Source: Pseudonocardia sp. HH130629-09 (GTDB lineage: Bacteria > Actinomycetota > Actinomycetes > Mycobacteriales > Pseudonocardiaceae). From it: a DNA stretch of 64,000 nt. The stretch covers positions 2,232,001 through 2,296,000 of the forward strand of contig NZ_CP011868.1 of assembly GCF_001294645.1 (NCBI RefSeq), given 5' to 3'. Made by a program: the position numbers and the translations under genes. Positions 38,259 through 46,384 of the stretch are shown here, one piece after another; within the stretch, counting starts at the first letter, position 1; each line of letters begins with the position of its first letter. The notes under the pieces are model-generated. The model was not told where the DNA came from. It saw only the letters and a program-made list of their open reading frames with translations, and did not search any database.

Positions 38259-39074
38259 ATGACGATGCCGTTCTACTCCTCCGTCGACCAGCTGCTGCGC
38301 GACCGTTCCGAGCTGGCCCGTAAGGGCATCTCGCGCGGCCGCAGCGTGGTCGTGCTGACCTACGCCGGTGGCGTGCTGTTCGTCGCGGAGAACCGGTCGA
38401 CGGCCCTGCACAAGGTCTCCGAGATCTACGACAAGATCGGCTTCGCCGCGGTCGGCCGGTACAACGAGTTCGAGAACCTGCGCACCGGCGGGATCCGGAT
38501 GGCCGACTTCCGCGGGTTCACCTACGACCGGCGCGACGTGACCGGCCGGATGCTGGCCAACGCCTACGCCCAGGCGCTGGGCACCGCGTTCGTCGAGCAG
38601 CAGAAGCCGTTCGAGGTGGAGCTGTGCGTCGCCGAGGTGGGCGTCGAGGCCTCCGGGGACCAGCTGTACCGGATCACCTACGACGGCTCGATCACCGACG
38701 AGCCGCGGTTCGTCGTCATGGGCGGGCAGACCGAGCCGATCTCGCAGAAGCTCTCCGAGACCTACGCGCACGGCCTGGAGCTGGGCGCGGCGATCGAGGT
38801 CGCGCTCGGCGGGCTGCAGGTGCCCGGGGCGGACCCGGCGTCGGCCGGCAACGGCGCGAACGCGCAGCCGCGGGTCCTGGGCGCCGAGGCGCTCGAGGTC
38901 GCGGTGCTCGACCGGACCCGCCCGCGGCGGACCTTCCGTCGTCTCGAGGGGGCGGCGCTGGCGGACCTGCTGCCGGCCGCGAACCGCGGCACCGAGGAAC
39001 CGGAGCCCGACGTGGCGGGCGGGGACGACAGCCCGGCCGCCGGTGGGGCGCTGGGTGGGGACGGGGCGTCCTGA
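38259..39074 (+). CDS. prcA: 20S proteasome alpha subunit
   Basis: A 271-aa alpha-ring subunit that forms the gate and the Mpa docking surface. It follows M. tuberculosis PrcA: a gate-forming N-terminus [24 protein letters not shown] (in segments), [46 protein letters not shown] and ELCVAEVG. There is no catalytic Thr, as expected. The C-terminal ~40 residues are an acidic Gly/Pro/Asp-rich tail of variable length in this family. TGGAGC precedes the ATG. Its stop codon overlaps the proposed CTG start of the next gene. Confidence 0.95.
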   Translation: MTMPFYSSVDQLLRDRSELARKGISRGRSVVVLTYAGGVLFVAENRSTALHKVSEIYDKIGFAAVGRYNEFENLRTGGIRMADFRGFTYDRRDVTGRMLANAYAQALGTAFVEQQKPFEVELCVAEVGVEASGDQLYRITYDGSITDEPRFVVMGGQTEPISQKLSETYAHGLELGAAIEVALGGLQVPGADPASAGNGANAQPRVLGAEALEVAVLDRTRPRRTFRRLEGAALADLLPAANRGTEEPEPDVAGGDDSPAAGGALGGDGAS

Positions 39075-39589
39075 CCCGCTTCTCCGCGACCACCGCGTCC
39101 GAGGCCGTCGTCACGGCCTCGCGTGACGACGTCTGGCGCGTCCTGACCGACCCCGCTGTGCTGCCGACGTTGACGCCGCTGCTCAACCGGATCGAGGCCG
39201 ACTCCGCGCGGGACGCGGCCGTCGACGGCTACGAGCTGTGGCGCTGGCACATGGTGCGGATCGCGGTGCTCGGGGTGGGCATCAAGCCGGTCTTCACCGA
39301 GCGGATGACCTTCGTCGAGGGCAAGCGGATCGAGTTCACCCATGCACCGCCCGCCGGGGCCACCGAGTGGGCGGGCGCGGAGGGCTACTACGCGTTGAGC
39401 GACGCCGAGCCGGAACCGGACGGCACGCCCGCGACACATCTGGAGATCTCGCTGACCGTCGACGTCGACATGCCGCTGTCGCGGCTCGCCGCGCCGGTGG
39501 TGACCCGCACGATGAAGGCGACGATGGACGTGACCGGGGACCGGTTCGGAGCGAACCTGCTGCGTCGTCTGGGGGCGCGGGAGCGCTAG
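39071..39589 (+). CDS. SRPBCC/START-like protein downstream of prcA, possible CTG start
   Basis: The conserved reading frame covers about 172 residues of a START-like fold: [29 protein letters not shown] at the N-terminus, [25 protein letters not shown] strands and a C-terminal helix [24 protein letters not shown] that packs in the cavity. No ATG, GTG or TTG precedes the first strand; the frame starts at CTG 39071, which overlaps the prcA stop (CTGA). GTG 39158 would remove about 29 residues of the fold. I therefore propose coupled initiation at CTG. Function unknown; the family binds hydrophobic ligands. It ends the dop-pup-prcBA cluster. Confidence 0.6.
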   Translation: MTRFSATTASEAVVTASRDDVWRVLTDPAVLPTLTPLLNRIEADSARDAAVDGYELWRWHMVRIAVLGVGIKPVFTERMTFVEGKRIEFTHAPPAGATEWAGAEGYYALSDAEPEPDGTPATHLEISLTVDVDMPLSRLAAPVVTRTMKATMDVTGDRFGANLLRRLGARER

Positions 39590-39775
39590 TCCCGTCCGGG
39601 TCGACCGGCGCCACGTCGAACACAGTCAGCGCCATGGACCGTGCCGGGCGCCTCACCCCCCCGGCTGTGCGCAGCTCGACGTCGACCCGGCACGACAGTG
39701 CTGCCTGCGCGGCCTGGACCTCGAGGTGAGTCCGCGTACGAGCCGGACACCGAGACCGATCGGCCCCGCCCGCAC

Positions 39776-39781
39776 TACGCT
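39776..39781 (+). promoter_or_regulatory. -10 element TACGCT, leaderless start of the HicB gene
   Basis: TACGCT is followed by six bases and ATG 39788. The preceding bases 39590-39775 hold no recognisable gene. Confidence 0.45.
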
Positions 39782-39787
39782 CGTCGC

Positions 39788-40006
39788 ATGGACACCGCTC
39801 GCACCGTGACCGCCGCAGTGGTGAAGGACGGCGAGTGGTACGTCGCCCGCTGCCTGGAGATCGAGGTCGCCAGCCAGGGCGAGACGGTCGACGAGGCGCT
39901 GGCCAACCTCCGTGAGGCCCCGGAGCCGTACTTCGAGGACGACGAGGTGCCCGCCAGCTTCGAGCACCCCCCGGTGACGCCCATCGAGATCCGCATCCCT
40001 GCGTGA
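39788..40006 (+). CDS. HicB-family antitoxin
   Basis: A 72-aa protein with the partial RNase-H-like fold of HicB antitoxins: TVTAAVVKDGEWYVARCLEIEVASQGETVDEALANLREA (in segments) and a C-terminal TPIEIRI strand. It lacks the extra DNA-binding domain, as do many short actinobacterial HicB proteins. HicB neutralises the mRNA interferase HicA. The expected hicA begins with GTG overlapping the hicB stop (GTGA), but that frame breaks after about 20 residues, so the antitoxin seems to have outlived its toxin. Confidence 0.8.
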   Translation: MDTARTVTAAVVKDGEWYVARCLEIEVASQGETVDEALANLREAPEPYFEDDEVPASFEHPPVTPIEIRIPA

Positions 40007-40119
40007 GCCCGGCTCTGCCCCAGATCTCCGGCAAGCAGGTCGTGCAGGTCATGTCCAGCTGTGGGAGCCGCCCACAGTTCAGGGCGGGCCGTGATCGTGG
40101 ATCGCGCCCTCACCGGTGA
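40003..40119 (+). pseudogene. decayed hicA toxin gene remnant
   Basis: GTG 40003 overlaps the hicB stop and reads SPALPQISGKQVVQVM, matching the usual HicA N-terminal helix, then continues SSCGSRPQ and stops at 40117-40119 after 38 residues. The catalytic His strand and the rest of the double-stranded-RNA-binding-like fold are missing in all frames. The frame overlaps, on the other strand, a flavin-monooxygenase fragment, so the toxin gene was probably cut by a rearrangement. Confidence 0.5.
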
Positions 40120-40186
40120 ACGGCAACGTGAGGTGCGCGGTGTCGCCGACGAGGGTCACGCCGGAACGCTCACCGGCTGCCGGTCG
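40079..40186 (-). pseudogene. fragment of a FAD-dependent monooxygenase gene
   Basis: The minus strand reads RPAAGERSGVTLVGDTAHL then TLPFTGEGA before unrelated residues and a stop at 40079. This is the second FAD-binding motif (GDAAHxxxPFxGEG) of class A flavoprotein monooxygenases, without the rest of the protein on either side. It is a short stranded piece of a lost gene. Confidence 0.55.
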
Positions 40187-40226
40187 CCCGTGGCATGATT
40201 GAGCCATCAACCAACTGGGGGACCGG

Positions 40227-41252
40227 ATGAGCGAGATCGTCTTCGGCATGGACACCTTCGGCGACGTCCCGGTGGGCGACGACGGCACGCTGCTGTCGCA
40301 CCCGCAGGCCATCCGCCAGGTCGTCGACGAGGTGGTGCTGGCCGACGGGGTGGGCGTCGACGTCGTCGCGCTGGGGGAGCACCACCGCCCCGAGTACGCG
40401 ATCTCCACCCCGGAGACGGTGCTCGCCGGCATCGCGACCCGGACGTCCCGGATCCGGCTGTCCTCCGGCGTCACCGTCCTCAGCTCGGACGACCCGGTGC
40501 GGGTGTACCAGCGCTTCGCCACGCTCGACGCGCTGTCCGACGGCCGCGCCGAGGTGATCGTCGGCCGCGGATCGTTCACCGAGTCCTTCCCGCTGTTCGG
40601 CTACTCCATGAACGACTACGAGCGGCTGTTCGAGGAGAAGCTCGAGCTGTTCGTGCAGCTCCTCGACGAGAAGCCGGTGATCTGGCCGGGTGGGACCCGC
40701 GCCGCGATCGACGGCATCGAGGTCTTCCCGACCACCGGCCGCCGGCTGCCCGTGTGGGTCGGCGTCGGCGGCTCGCCGGAGTCGGTGGTGCGCACCGCCC
40801 GCCACGACCTCGGCCTGATGCTGGCCATCATCGGCGGCCCCGCCGGACGGTTCGCGCCCTACGTCGACCTCTACCACCGCGCCGTCGAGCAGTTCGGGCA
40901 CGCGGCGAAGCCGGTGGGCATGCACTCACCGGGCTTCGTCGCCGACACCGACGCCGAGGCGAAGGAGATCTTCTTCGCCCCGTACAAGGCGCAGATGGAC
41001 CGGATCGGCGCCCAGCGCGGCTGGCCCCCGCTGGACCGCGCCCGGTTCGAGGCCGAGGTCGCCAACGGGGCGCTGCACGTCGGGTCCCCGGAGACGGTGG
41101 CCCGCCGCATCGCCGACTCGGTGCGCTCGCTGGGCGCCCAGCGCTTCGACCTGATCTACACCGTCGGCCCGCAGCCGATCTCGGCCCGCCTCCGTGCAGT
41201 CGAGCTGTACGGCACCCGCGTGATCCCGATGGTCCGCGACATGCTCGCCTGA
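40227..41252 (+). CDS. LLM-class flavin-dependent oxidoreductase
   Basis: A 341-aa luciferase-like TIM-barrel protein: FGMDTFGDVP at the N-terminus, GVDVVALGEHHRPEYAISTP near residues 44-63, LSSGVTVLSSDDPVRVYQRFATLDALSDGRAEVIVGRGS (in segments, about 78-116) and VWVGVGGSPESVVRTARHDLGL. Members use FMN or F420; the EHH and SDGRAE motifs are those of the FMN-type monooxygenase-like group. ATG 40227 follows GGGGGA. It is a single gene ended by a stem-loop; substrate unknown. Confidence 0.85.
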   Translation: MSEIVFGMDTFGDVPVGDDGTLLSHPQAIRQVVDEVVLADGVGVDVVALGEHHRPEYAISTPETVLAGIATRTSRIRLSSGVTVLSSDDPVRVYQRFATLDALSDGRAEVIVGRGSFTESFPLFGYSMNDYERLFEEKLELFVQLLDEKPVIWPGGTRAAIDGIEVFPTTGRRLPVWVGVGGSPESVVRTARHDLGLMLAIIGGPAGRFAPYVDLYHRAVEQFGHAAKPVGMHSPGFVADTDAEAKEIFFAPYKAQMDRIGAQRGWPPLDRARFEAEVANGALHVGSPETVARRIADSVRSLGAQRFDLIYTVGPQPISARLRAVELYGTRVIPMVRDMLA

Positions 41253-41258
41253 GCGGAT

Positions 41259-41322
41259 CCACACCCGCTCCCGGGCAGCCACACCCAGTGCGACGGGTGT
41301 GGCTGGCGGACAGGGGGTGTGG
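41259..41322. repeat. nested CCACACCC/GGGTGTGG hairpins after the LLM gene
   Basis: Two left arms CCACACCC (41259, 41279) and two right arms GGGTGTGG (41295, 41315) are arranged symmetrically. The inner pair extends to a perfect 10-bp stem AGCCACACCC/GGGTGTGGCT (41277-41286 with 41295-41304, 8-base loop). It lies between convergent genes and could terminate both. The arms recur at 8731-8759. Confidence 0.7.
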
Positions 41323-41338
41323 CTGCGGGCCGGGGCGG

Positions 41339-42286
41339 TCAGGCGGGGATGATGCGGGCTGCGGCGGCGCGCAGGCCGTCGACCAGGGCGCGCAGCGCGG
41401 GCAGGTCGGCGTCGGACCCGCGGGTGGCCAGCACCAGGGAGCGGCCCGCCGCGGGCCGGCAGGGGAGCAGCCGGACGCCGTCGTCGGCGGTGACCGGGAC
41501 CGGGCCGGTGCCGCCGGGGACGGCCGACCCCGCCACCGCCATGCCCGGGACCAGCGCGATCGCGAGCCGCGCGCGGACCAGCGCCAGCTGGGTGGCGAAG
41601 TCGCCGACCCGGTAGCGGATGTCCGGCTCGAACCCGACACCGCGCAGCAGCTGCAGCAGCGCCGCGTAGGGCTCGGTGCCGACCGGGCCGGAGGTCCACA
41701 CCCGTTCGGCCAGGGTGCGCAGCGGCACCGGGTCGGGCCCGGTGAGCGGGTCGTCGGCCGGGACGGCGAGCATCGCGGGCTCGGTGGCCAGTGCGGTCAC
41801 CCGGATCCCGGCGGGCAGCCGGGTCGGGGCCTGCGTCCAGCTCTCCATGAGCACCGCGTCCAGGTCGCGGGACTGCAGGGCGGGCAGCAGGTCGACGACC
41901 TCGCCGTCGTCGACGGTGGGGACCAGCCGGGGGTGTGCGGCGGCCAGCCCGTCGATGACCTCGGGCAGCAGCGTGCGCAGCGCGCTCGCGACCGAGCCGA
42001 TCCGCAGCGGTCCGGCGGCGTCGTCGTGCAGGGCGGCGAGGTCGCGTTCGGCACCGGCGACGGTCGCCGCCGCGGCGGCCGCGTGCCCGGCCAGCACGTG
42101 CCCGGCGGCGGTGAGCCGGATGCCGCGCCCGTCCGGTTCGACGAGCCGGGTGCCGGTCTCGCGTTCGAGCTTGCGCAGCTGCTGGGTCACCGCCGGCCCG
42201 GTGATGTGCAGTGCGGCCGCGGCGGCGCCGACCGAGCCGTGCTCGGCGACGGCGTCGAACACGCGCAGCCTGTCCCAGGAGATCAC
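41339..42286 (-). CDS. LysR-family transcriptional regulator
   Basis: A 315-aa LysR protein: helix-turn-helix MISWDRLRVFDAVAEHGSVGAAAAALHITGPAVTQQLRKLE (in segments, residues 1-41) and an effector domain from GPLRIGSVASALRTLLPEV. GTG 42286 has TAAGCT seven bases upstream, giving a leaderless start. It is divergent from an EamA-type exporter 64 bases away, the standard arrangement for LysR control of amino-acid or metabolite exporters. The effector is unknown. Confidence 0.87.
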   Translation of the reverse strand: MISWDRLRVFDAVAEHGSVGAAAAALHITGPAVTQQLRKLERETGTRLVEPDGRGIRLTAAGHVLAGHAAAAAATVAGAERDLAALHDDAAGPLRIGSVASALRTLLPEVIDGLAAAHPRLVPTVDDGEVVDLLPALQSRDLDAVLMESWTQAPTRLPAGIRVTALATEPAMLAVPADDPLTGPDPVPLRTLAERVWTSGPVGTEPYAALLQLLRGVGFEPDIRYRVGDFATQLALVRARLAIALVPGMAVAGSAVPGGTGPVPVTADDGVRLLPCRPAAGRSLVLATRGSDADLPALRALVDGLRAAAARIIPA

Positions 42287-42293
42287 ACAGCAA

Positions 42294-42299
42294 AGCTTA
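42294..42299 (-). promoter_or_regulatory. -10 element TAAGCT, leaderless start of the LysR gene
   Basis: TAAGCT on the minus strand lies seven bases before GTG 42286. Confidence 0.45.
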
Positions 42300-42350
42300 G
42301 CGGTATCGGGTAGGAATAATCACTGGATCTTCGCGGTGCGGAGAGGGATC

Positions 42351-43316
42351 GTGGATCACGTGAACGCACGCACCGCCCCCGACCCGCACTCCGCCCTGCT
42401 CCTGCTCGCCGGCGCCTCCGTCCTGGCCTGGACCGGCATCCTCGTCGCGATGGCGGGTACCGACCCGGCGACGGCGTCGTTCTGGCGGTGCGTGCTCGCC
42501 CTGGTCGTTCTGGGTCCGTGGGCACTGGCCGAGTACCGGCGGGTGGGTGGGCTCCCGCTCGCGACGGTCGGCACCTCGCTGCTGTCCGGGGTGTTCCTGG
42601 GTGCGGACTTCCTGCTCTGGACCCACGCGGTGCTCGACGCGGGCGCCGGGATCGCGAACGTCGTGCTCAACATCCAGGTGCTGGCGCTGCCGCTGATCGC
42701 CTGGGTCGTCGCGGGCGAGCGGATCCCGCGCAGGCTGGTGTACGCCGCGCCGCTGCTGCTGGGCGGCATCGCCCTGGCCGGCGGGGTGCTCGGCGCCGGT
42801 GTCGGGGGGCCGGAACCGGTGCGTGGCGCGGTGCTCGGCACCCTCGCCGGGATCGCCTACGCCGGCTTCCTGCACCTGAACCGCTCGGTGTCGCGGCGCC
42901 GTCCGCGCCACCTGGTGACCCCGGTCGCGCTGGCGACCGTCGGGGCCGGGCTGACCTGCGGGCTCGTCGGCGTCGCCGGGGGCGGGATCGCGGTCGCACT
43001 GCCCGCGACGACATGGGCCTGGCTGATCGTGCTGGCCCTGACCGGGCAGGTCGTGTCCTGGGTGCTGATCGGGCGCGGCTCGGCCGGGCTGGCGCCGGGC
43101 ACCGCGGGCGCGCTGCTGCTGGTGCACCCGGTGTTGTCGGTGGTGCTCGGCATGCTGGTGCTCGGGGAGACCCTCACCGGCTGGCAGGCCGCGGGCTGCG
43201 CGCTGGTCGTCGCCACCGTCGCCGCACTGGTCGGCCCGACCGGGACCGCGGGGCGGCTGCGCCGGATGGTGGACCGGCACGAGCGGGCCTGGGCCACGCT
43301 CACCCCGCGCGTCTGA
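42351..43316 (+). CDS. DMT-superfamily (EamA) transporter
   Basis: A 321-aa membrane protein with about ten hydrophobic segments in two EamA repeats: WTGILVAMAGTDPATASFWRCVLA opens the first and AGLAPGTAGALLLVHPVLSVVLGMLVLGE (in segments) closes the second. Members export amino acids, nucleobases or other metabolites. GTG 42351 is chosen because GAGAGGG lies four bases upstream; GTG 42336 and 42360 are in-frame alternatives. The divergent LysR gene is the probable regulator. The C-terminal tail after the last helix is Arg-rich. Confidence 0.85.
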   Translation: MDHVNARTAPDPHSALLLLAGASVLAWTGILVAMAGTDPATASFWRCVLALVVLGPWALAEYRRVGGLPLATVGTSLLSGVFLGADFLLWTHAVLDAGAGIANVVLNIQVLALPLIAWVVAGERIPRRLVYAAPLLLGGIALAGGVLGAGVGGPEPVRGAVLGTLAGIAYAGFLHLNRSVSRRRPRHLVTPVALATVGAGLTCGLVGVAGGGIAVALPATTWAWLIVLALTGQVVSWVLIGRGSAGLAPGTAGALLLVHPVLSVVLGMLVLGETLTGWQAAGCALVVATVAALVGPTGTAGRLRRMVDRHERAWATLTPRV

Positions 43317-43336
43317 CCACCCGTCGGGCGCGCCAC

Positions 43337-44164
43337 TCACAGGTCGATGCGCTCGGCCCCGGTGTAGACGTTGCCGGTGTCGCCGCGCAGGAACCCGACC
43401 AGGGTCATCCCCGACTCCTCGGCCAGCTCCACCGCCAGCGACGACGGCGCCGACACGGCCGCGAGCATCGGCACCCCGGCCATCACGGCCTTCTGCACGA
43501 GCTCGAACGACGCCCGCCCGGACACCATCAGCACGGTGCCCGCGGCGGGCACCCGGCCGTCCATCACCATCCGGCCCAGCACCTTGTCCACCGCGTTGTG
43601 CCGGCCCACGTCCTCGCGGGCGGCGAGCAGGCCGCCGCCGGCGTCGAACAGGGCGGCGGCGTGCAGCCCACCGGTGGAGCCGAAGACCTTCTGGTGCTCG
43701 CGCAGCCGGTCGGGCAGCTCCAGCAGCAGCTCCCGGCCGATCCGCAGCGGGTCCGCGGCCGGGGAGTGGCGGGTCTTGAGCTTCACCGCGTCCAGCGACG
43801 CCTTCCCGCACACCCCACACGACGAGGTCGTGTAGAAGTTGCGCTCCACCGACACGTCCGGCGGGGCGACGCCCTCGGCCAGGTCGACGTCGAGCACGTT
43901 GTAGGTGTTGCGGCCCTGCTCGTCGACGGAGTTGCAGTAGCGGGCCCCGGCCAGGTCCAGCCCGGAGCCGATCACACCTTCGGTCAGCAGGAAGCCGTGC
44001 GCGAGCTCCACGTCGTGGCCGGGGGTGCGCATCGTGACCGTCAGCGCCTTCCCCCCGACGCGCAGCTCCAGCGGTTCCTCGGCGACGAGGGTGTCCGGCC
44101 GCGAGCGGGTGCTGCCGTCCGCGTTCAAGTGCAGCACCGGGCGCCGCACGGTGAGCCGTCCCAT
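43337..44164 (-). CDS. fdhD: formate dehydrogenase accessory sulfurtransferase
   Basis: A 275-aa FdhD that passes sulfur from cysteine desulfurase to the molybdenum cofactor of formate dehydrogenase. Visible: the N-terminal [19 protein letters not shown], the catalytic two-Cys motif [25 protein letters not shown] and [24 protein letters not shown] lies just before the ATG. No formate dehydrogenase gene is in the window. A molybdenum-cofactor guanylyltransferase-like gene is divergent 50 bases away, which supports a shared role in bis-MGD cofactor supply. Confidence 0.93.
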   Translation of the reverse strand: MGRLTVRRPVLHLNADGSTRSRPDTLVAEEPLELRVGGKALTVTMRTPGHDVELAHGFLLTEGVIGSGLDLAGARYCNSVDEQGRNTYNVLDVDLAEGVAPPDVSVERNFYTTSSCGVCGKASLDAVKLKTRHSPAADPLRIGRELLLELPDRLREHQKVFGSTGGLHAAALFDAGGGLLAAREDVGRHNAVDKVLGRMVMDGRVPAAGTVLMVSGRASFELVQKAVMAGVPMLAAVSAPSSLAVELAEESGMTLVGFLRGDTGNVYTGAERIDL

Positions 44165-44191
44165 TCCGCCCCCTCCTGCTGTCGACCTCCC

Positions 44192-44197
44192 ACAGTA
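44192..44197 (-). promoter_or_regulatory. -10 element TACTGT of fdhD
   Basis: TACTGT on the minus strand lies about 28 bases before the fdhD ATG, leaving a short leader that contains the ribosome binding site AGGAGGGGG (44169-44177). Confidence 0.4.
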
Positions 44198-44214
44198 GGA
44201 GCACGATCGGCACC

Positions 44215-45003
44215 GTGCGCGGGTACGGGGGGCGGCGGCCGGGGGCGGGGATCGTGCCGGCGGGCGGTGCCTCGTCGCGGATGGGGACGGCGAAGGCGTC
44301 GCTGGACTGGCACGGGGCGGCGCTGCTGACCCGCACCGTCGCCGTCCTGGGCCGGGCGGTGGACGGGCCGCTGGTCGTGGTCCGCGCCGCCGGGCAGGAC
44401 CTGCCGGAGCTCCCGCCGGGCACCGAGGTCGTCGACGACCCGGTGCCGGGCCTCGGCCCGCTGCCCGCGATCGGGGCCGGGCTCGCCGCCGTCTCGGGCC
44501 GGGCGCAGGTGGCGTTCGTCGCGTCGGTCGACCTGCCGCTGCTGCATCCCGCGTTCGTCGCCCGGGTGCTGGACCTGCGCGGGGACCACGACGTCGCGCT
44601 GCCCGAGGCGTTCGGGCACCACCAGCCGCTCGCCGCCGCCTACGCCACCACGCTCGCCCCGGTGATCGACGGGCTGACCGCGGCCGGGCAGGGGCGCCCG
44701 CCGTCGCTGTTCGAGCGGGTCTCGGTCCGCCGGATCGGCGAGCAGACCCTGCGCAGCGACCCGGTGCTGGCCCGCCTCGACCCGGACCTGGCGTCGCTGA
44801 CCAACGTCAACACCCCCGGCGAGCTCGCCGCGGCCCGCGCCCGCCCGCTGCCCGCAGTACGGCTGCACGGCGGCGGCCGGGTCCGCACCGTCCGCGCCCG
44901 CACTGCGGGGGAGCTGGGGCGCCCGGTGGCCGTCGCGGGCCGGACCGGGTCGCTGCCGCCGTGGTTCCCGCTGGTGACCGGCGACGAGCTCGTCGTGGTA
45001 TGA
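44215..45003 (+). CDS. MobA-like molybdenum cofactor guanylyltransferase
   Basis: A 262-aa nucleotidyltransferase: GTP-binding [22 protein letters not shown] near residues 11-32 (the GGxSxRMGxxK motif), [25 protein letters not shown] with the metal-binding Asp and [15 protein letters not shown] typical of MobA. MobA attaches GMP to molybdopterin. The C-terminal ~50 residues ([21 protein letters not shown]) exceed the usual MobA length and are unexplained. It is divergent from fdhD, whose target enzyme needs the bis-MGD form. A CACGAT hexamer seven bases before GTG hints at a leaderless start. Confidence 0.8.
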   Translation: MRGYGGRRPGAGIVPAGGASSRMGTAKASLDWHGAALLTRTVAVLGRAVDGPLVVVRAAGQDLPELPPGTEVVDDPVPGLGPLPAIGAGLAAVSGRAQVAFVASVDLPLLHPAFVARVLDLRGDHDVALPEAFGHHQPLAAAYATTLAPVIDGLTAAGQGRPPSLFERVSVRRIGEQTLRSDPVLARLDPDLASLTNVNTPGELAAARARPLPAVRLHGGGRVRTVRARTAGELGRPVAVAGRTGSLPPWFPLVTGDELVVV

Positions 45004-45046
45004 CGCACGTCTCGGCCCGGCCTGGTGCCGCTGCCGAGGAAGGACG

Positions 45047-45160
45047 ATGCGCCGCACCACCACCGCCGAGCTCGCCGACGGCGGGCTGCCCGTCTCCCGA
45101 CGTGCGGGACCACCCGCTCACCGGTGCACTACGAGCCGGTGTGGGCCCCGGCACGTGCAG
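45047..45160 (+). pseudogene. possible 5' remnant of galT
   Basis: After GAGGAAGGAC, ATG 45047 opens MRRTTTAELADGG, close to the N-terminus of galactose-1-phosphate uridylyltransferases (R-R-T/S....LADGRE). It then leaves the family, and a neighbouring frame reads VRDHPLTGALRAG, which also recalls GalT. The piece runs into the 3' end of the convergent TetR gene. The match is short and may be chance. Confidence 0.25.
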
Positions 45161-45734
45161 GATCGGCTGGAGAAGGCGTGAGCACCGCGGCCACGAACCG
45201 GGTCAGCTCCCGATCCACGTGCTCGGCGACCGGCCCCCGGGGGTCGAAGCTCCACCACAGCACGGTGCCCTGCCAGTGGGTCGCCAGGAGCGCTCCGGCG
45301 CCGTCCGGGGCACCCGGCGTGCCGGCCAGGCACGCGTCGAGGACGTCGGTGAGTGCCTGCTGCCAGGCGGCGCCCCGCCGTCGTACGTCGGGGTCGAGGA
45401 GGTCCTCGCGCAGGACCAGCAGCGCGTCGGCGTAGCTGTCGATCCCGCCGTACTGCCCGGAGAGCCCGACCAGGAATGCGACGGCGCCCTCCGGCGTGCG
45501 CTCCGCCCGGGCCCCGTCCCCGGCGGTCCGGCGGTCGAGCCGGTCCCACGCGTGCAGCAGGGTGCGGCGCAGCAGGTCGGGCTTGCCGCCGAAGCGCTGC
45601 ACGAGCGTCGCGGGGGCCAGCCCGCTCGCCTCGGCCAGCGCGGCGAAGGTGAGCGCCTGCGGGCCGCGGGCGTGCAGCACGTCGAGGGCGGCGTCGAGGA
45701 CGTCCGCGTCGGGGATCTGCTTGCGACGGGGCAC
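45129..45734 (-). CDS. TetR-family transcriptional regulator
   Basis: A 201-aa protein with a TetR helix-turn-helix (VLDAALDVLHARGPQALTFAALAEASGLAPATLVQRFGGKPDLLRR in segments, residues 11-57). The C-terminal domain contains WQGTVLWWSFDPRGPVAEHVDREL. It begins 11 bases after the PPOX-family gene on the same strand, so the two form an operon that the TetR protein probably represses from the GTTTACAAAC site near 46348. The ligand is unknown. Confidence 0.85.
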   Translation of the reverse strand: MPRRKQIPDADVLDAALDVLHARGPQALTFAALAEASGLAPATLVQRFGGKPDLLRRTLLHAWDRLDRRTAGDGARAERTPEGAVAFLVGLSGQYGGIDSYADALLVLREDLLDPDVRRRGAAWQQALTDVLDACLAGTPGAPDGAGALLATHWQGTVLWWSFDPRGPVAEHVDRELTRFVAAVLTPSPADPARAGAHTGS

Positions 45735-45745
45735 GGCTCACCCTC

Positions 45746-46291
45746 TCAGGCGGGCTGCGCCACGGACGCCGCGGACCCGGCGAGGCCGGCCGGGTCGGGG
45801 CCGTAGGGGACCATCCAGGTGGGCTCGATCCGGTAGAAGACCACCTCGTCCCAGACGAACCCGTCCGGGCCGTAGCAGTCCTTCAGGTAGCCGAGGGTCT
45901 CGGGCCACCGCGGGTGCTGCGGCGCACCGGCCGGGTTCAGCGGGTGCGCCGTCCCGTGGGTGAAGATCCCGAGGTCGTCGCCGCGCAGGTGGGCGGCGCT
46001 GACCGCGGGGCGGGCTGCGAGGTGGCGGGCCTTGACCGCGCGCGGGTCGGTGCCGACGACCCACGCGCCGTGCAGGAGGTGCCCGTCCACGCCGCTGACG
46101 CGGGGCTCGCCGCGCCGCGTGGTGGTGGCCAGCGCCAGGGTGCAGATGCCGGTGGCGACCCGGACGAGCTGCTCGGCGGTGAGCGTCCGCTCCCCGGGGA
46201 CGACGATGCTGCGCAGATGGTCCCCGGCTCCGGAGACGGAGGCGTCCAGCAGCCGCTGGAGGTCGGTGATCTCGGTGGTCGTCTCGAACAT
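45746..46291 (-). CDS. pyridoxamine 5'-phosphate oxidase-family flavin-binding protein
   Basis: A 181-aa split-barrel protein: LVRVATGICTLALATTTRRGEPRVSGVDGHLLHGAWVVGTDPRAVKARHLAARPAVSAAHLRGDDLGIFTHG in segments, a pattern of PPOX-fold flavin- or F420-binding proteins with AVKARHL as phosphate contact. The C-terminal WDEVVFYRIEPTWMVPYGPDP resembles the substrate lid. It is not the vitamin B6 enzyme PdxH, which is longer and has other motifs. ATG 46291 is preceded by a good sigma-70-type promoter 40 bases upstream. It is co-transcribed with a TetR gene. Confidence 0.75.
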   Translation of the reverse strand: MFETTTEITDLQRLLDASVSGAGDHLRSIVVPGERTLTAEQLVRVATGICTLALATTTRRGEPRVSGVDGHLLHGAWVVGTDPRAVKARHLAARPAVSAAHLRGDDLGIFTHGTAHPLNPAGAPQHPRWPETLGYLKDCYGPDGFVWDEVVFYRIEPTWMVPYGPDPAGLAGSAASVAQPA

Positions 46292-46330
46292 GCTGCGGGT
46301 CGGTCCCCTCGGCTCGGCTCGGCTCCGACG

Positions 46331-46359
46331 AACATAACCGAATGCTCGTTTACAAACAA
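46331..46359 (-). promoter_or_regulatory. promoter of the PPOX/TetR operon with operator-like repeat
   Basis: On the minus strand TTGTTT (46354-46359) and TATGTT (46331-46336) are 17 bases apart, a near-consensus housekeeping promoter. The inverted repeat GTTT-AC-AAAC (46348-46357) overlaps the -35 box and is a candidate TetR site. Confidence 0.55.
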
Positions 46360-46384
46360 TCCGGTCCCTGCCACGCTGCCCGGT

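Noticed and set aside
39590-39787. Minus-strand stretch reading HLEVQAAQAALSCRVDVELRT and following residues
   Set aside because: It looks protein-like but matches no family I know and lacks a start. I see no supported feature in this 198-base space apart from the HicB promoter.
43337-45003. fdhD and the mobA-like gene as part of a formate dehydrogenase cluster
   Set aside because: No formate dehydrogenase subunit gene is present within the window, so only the accessory function is claimed.
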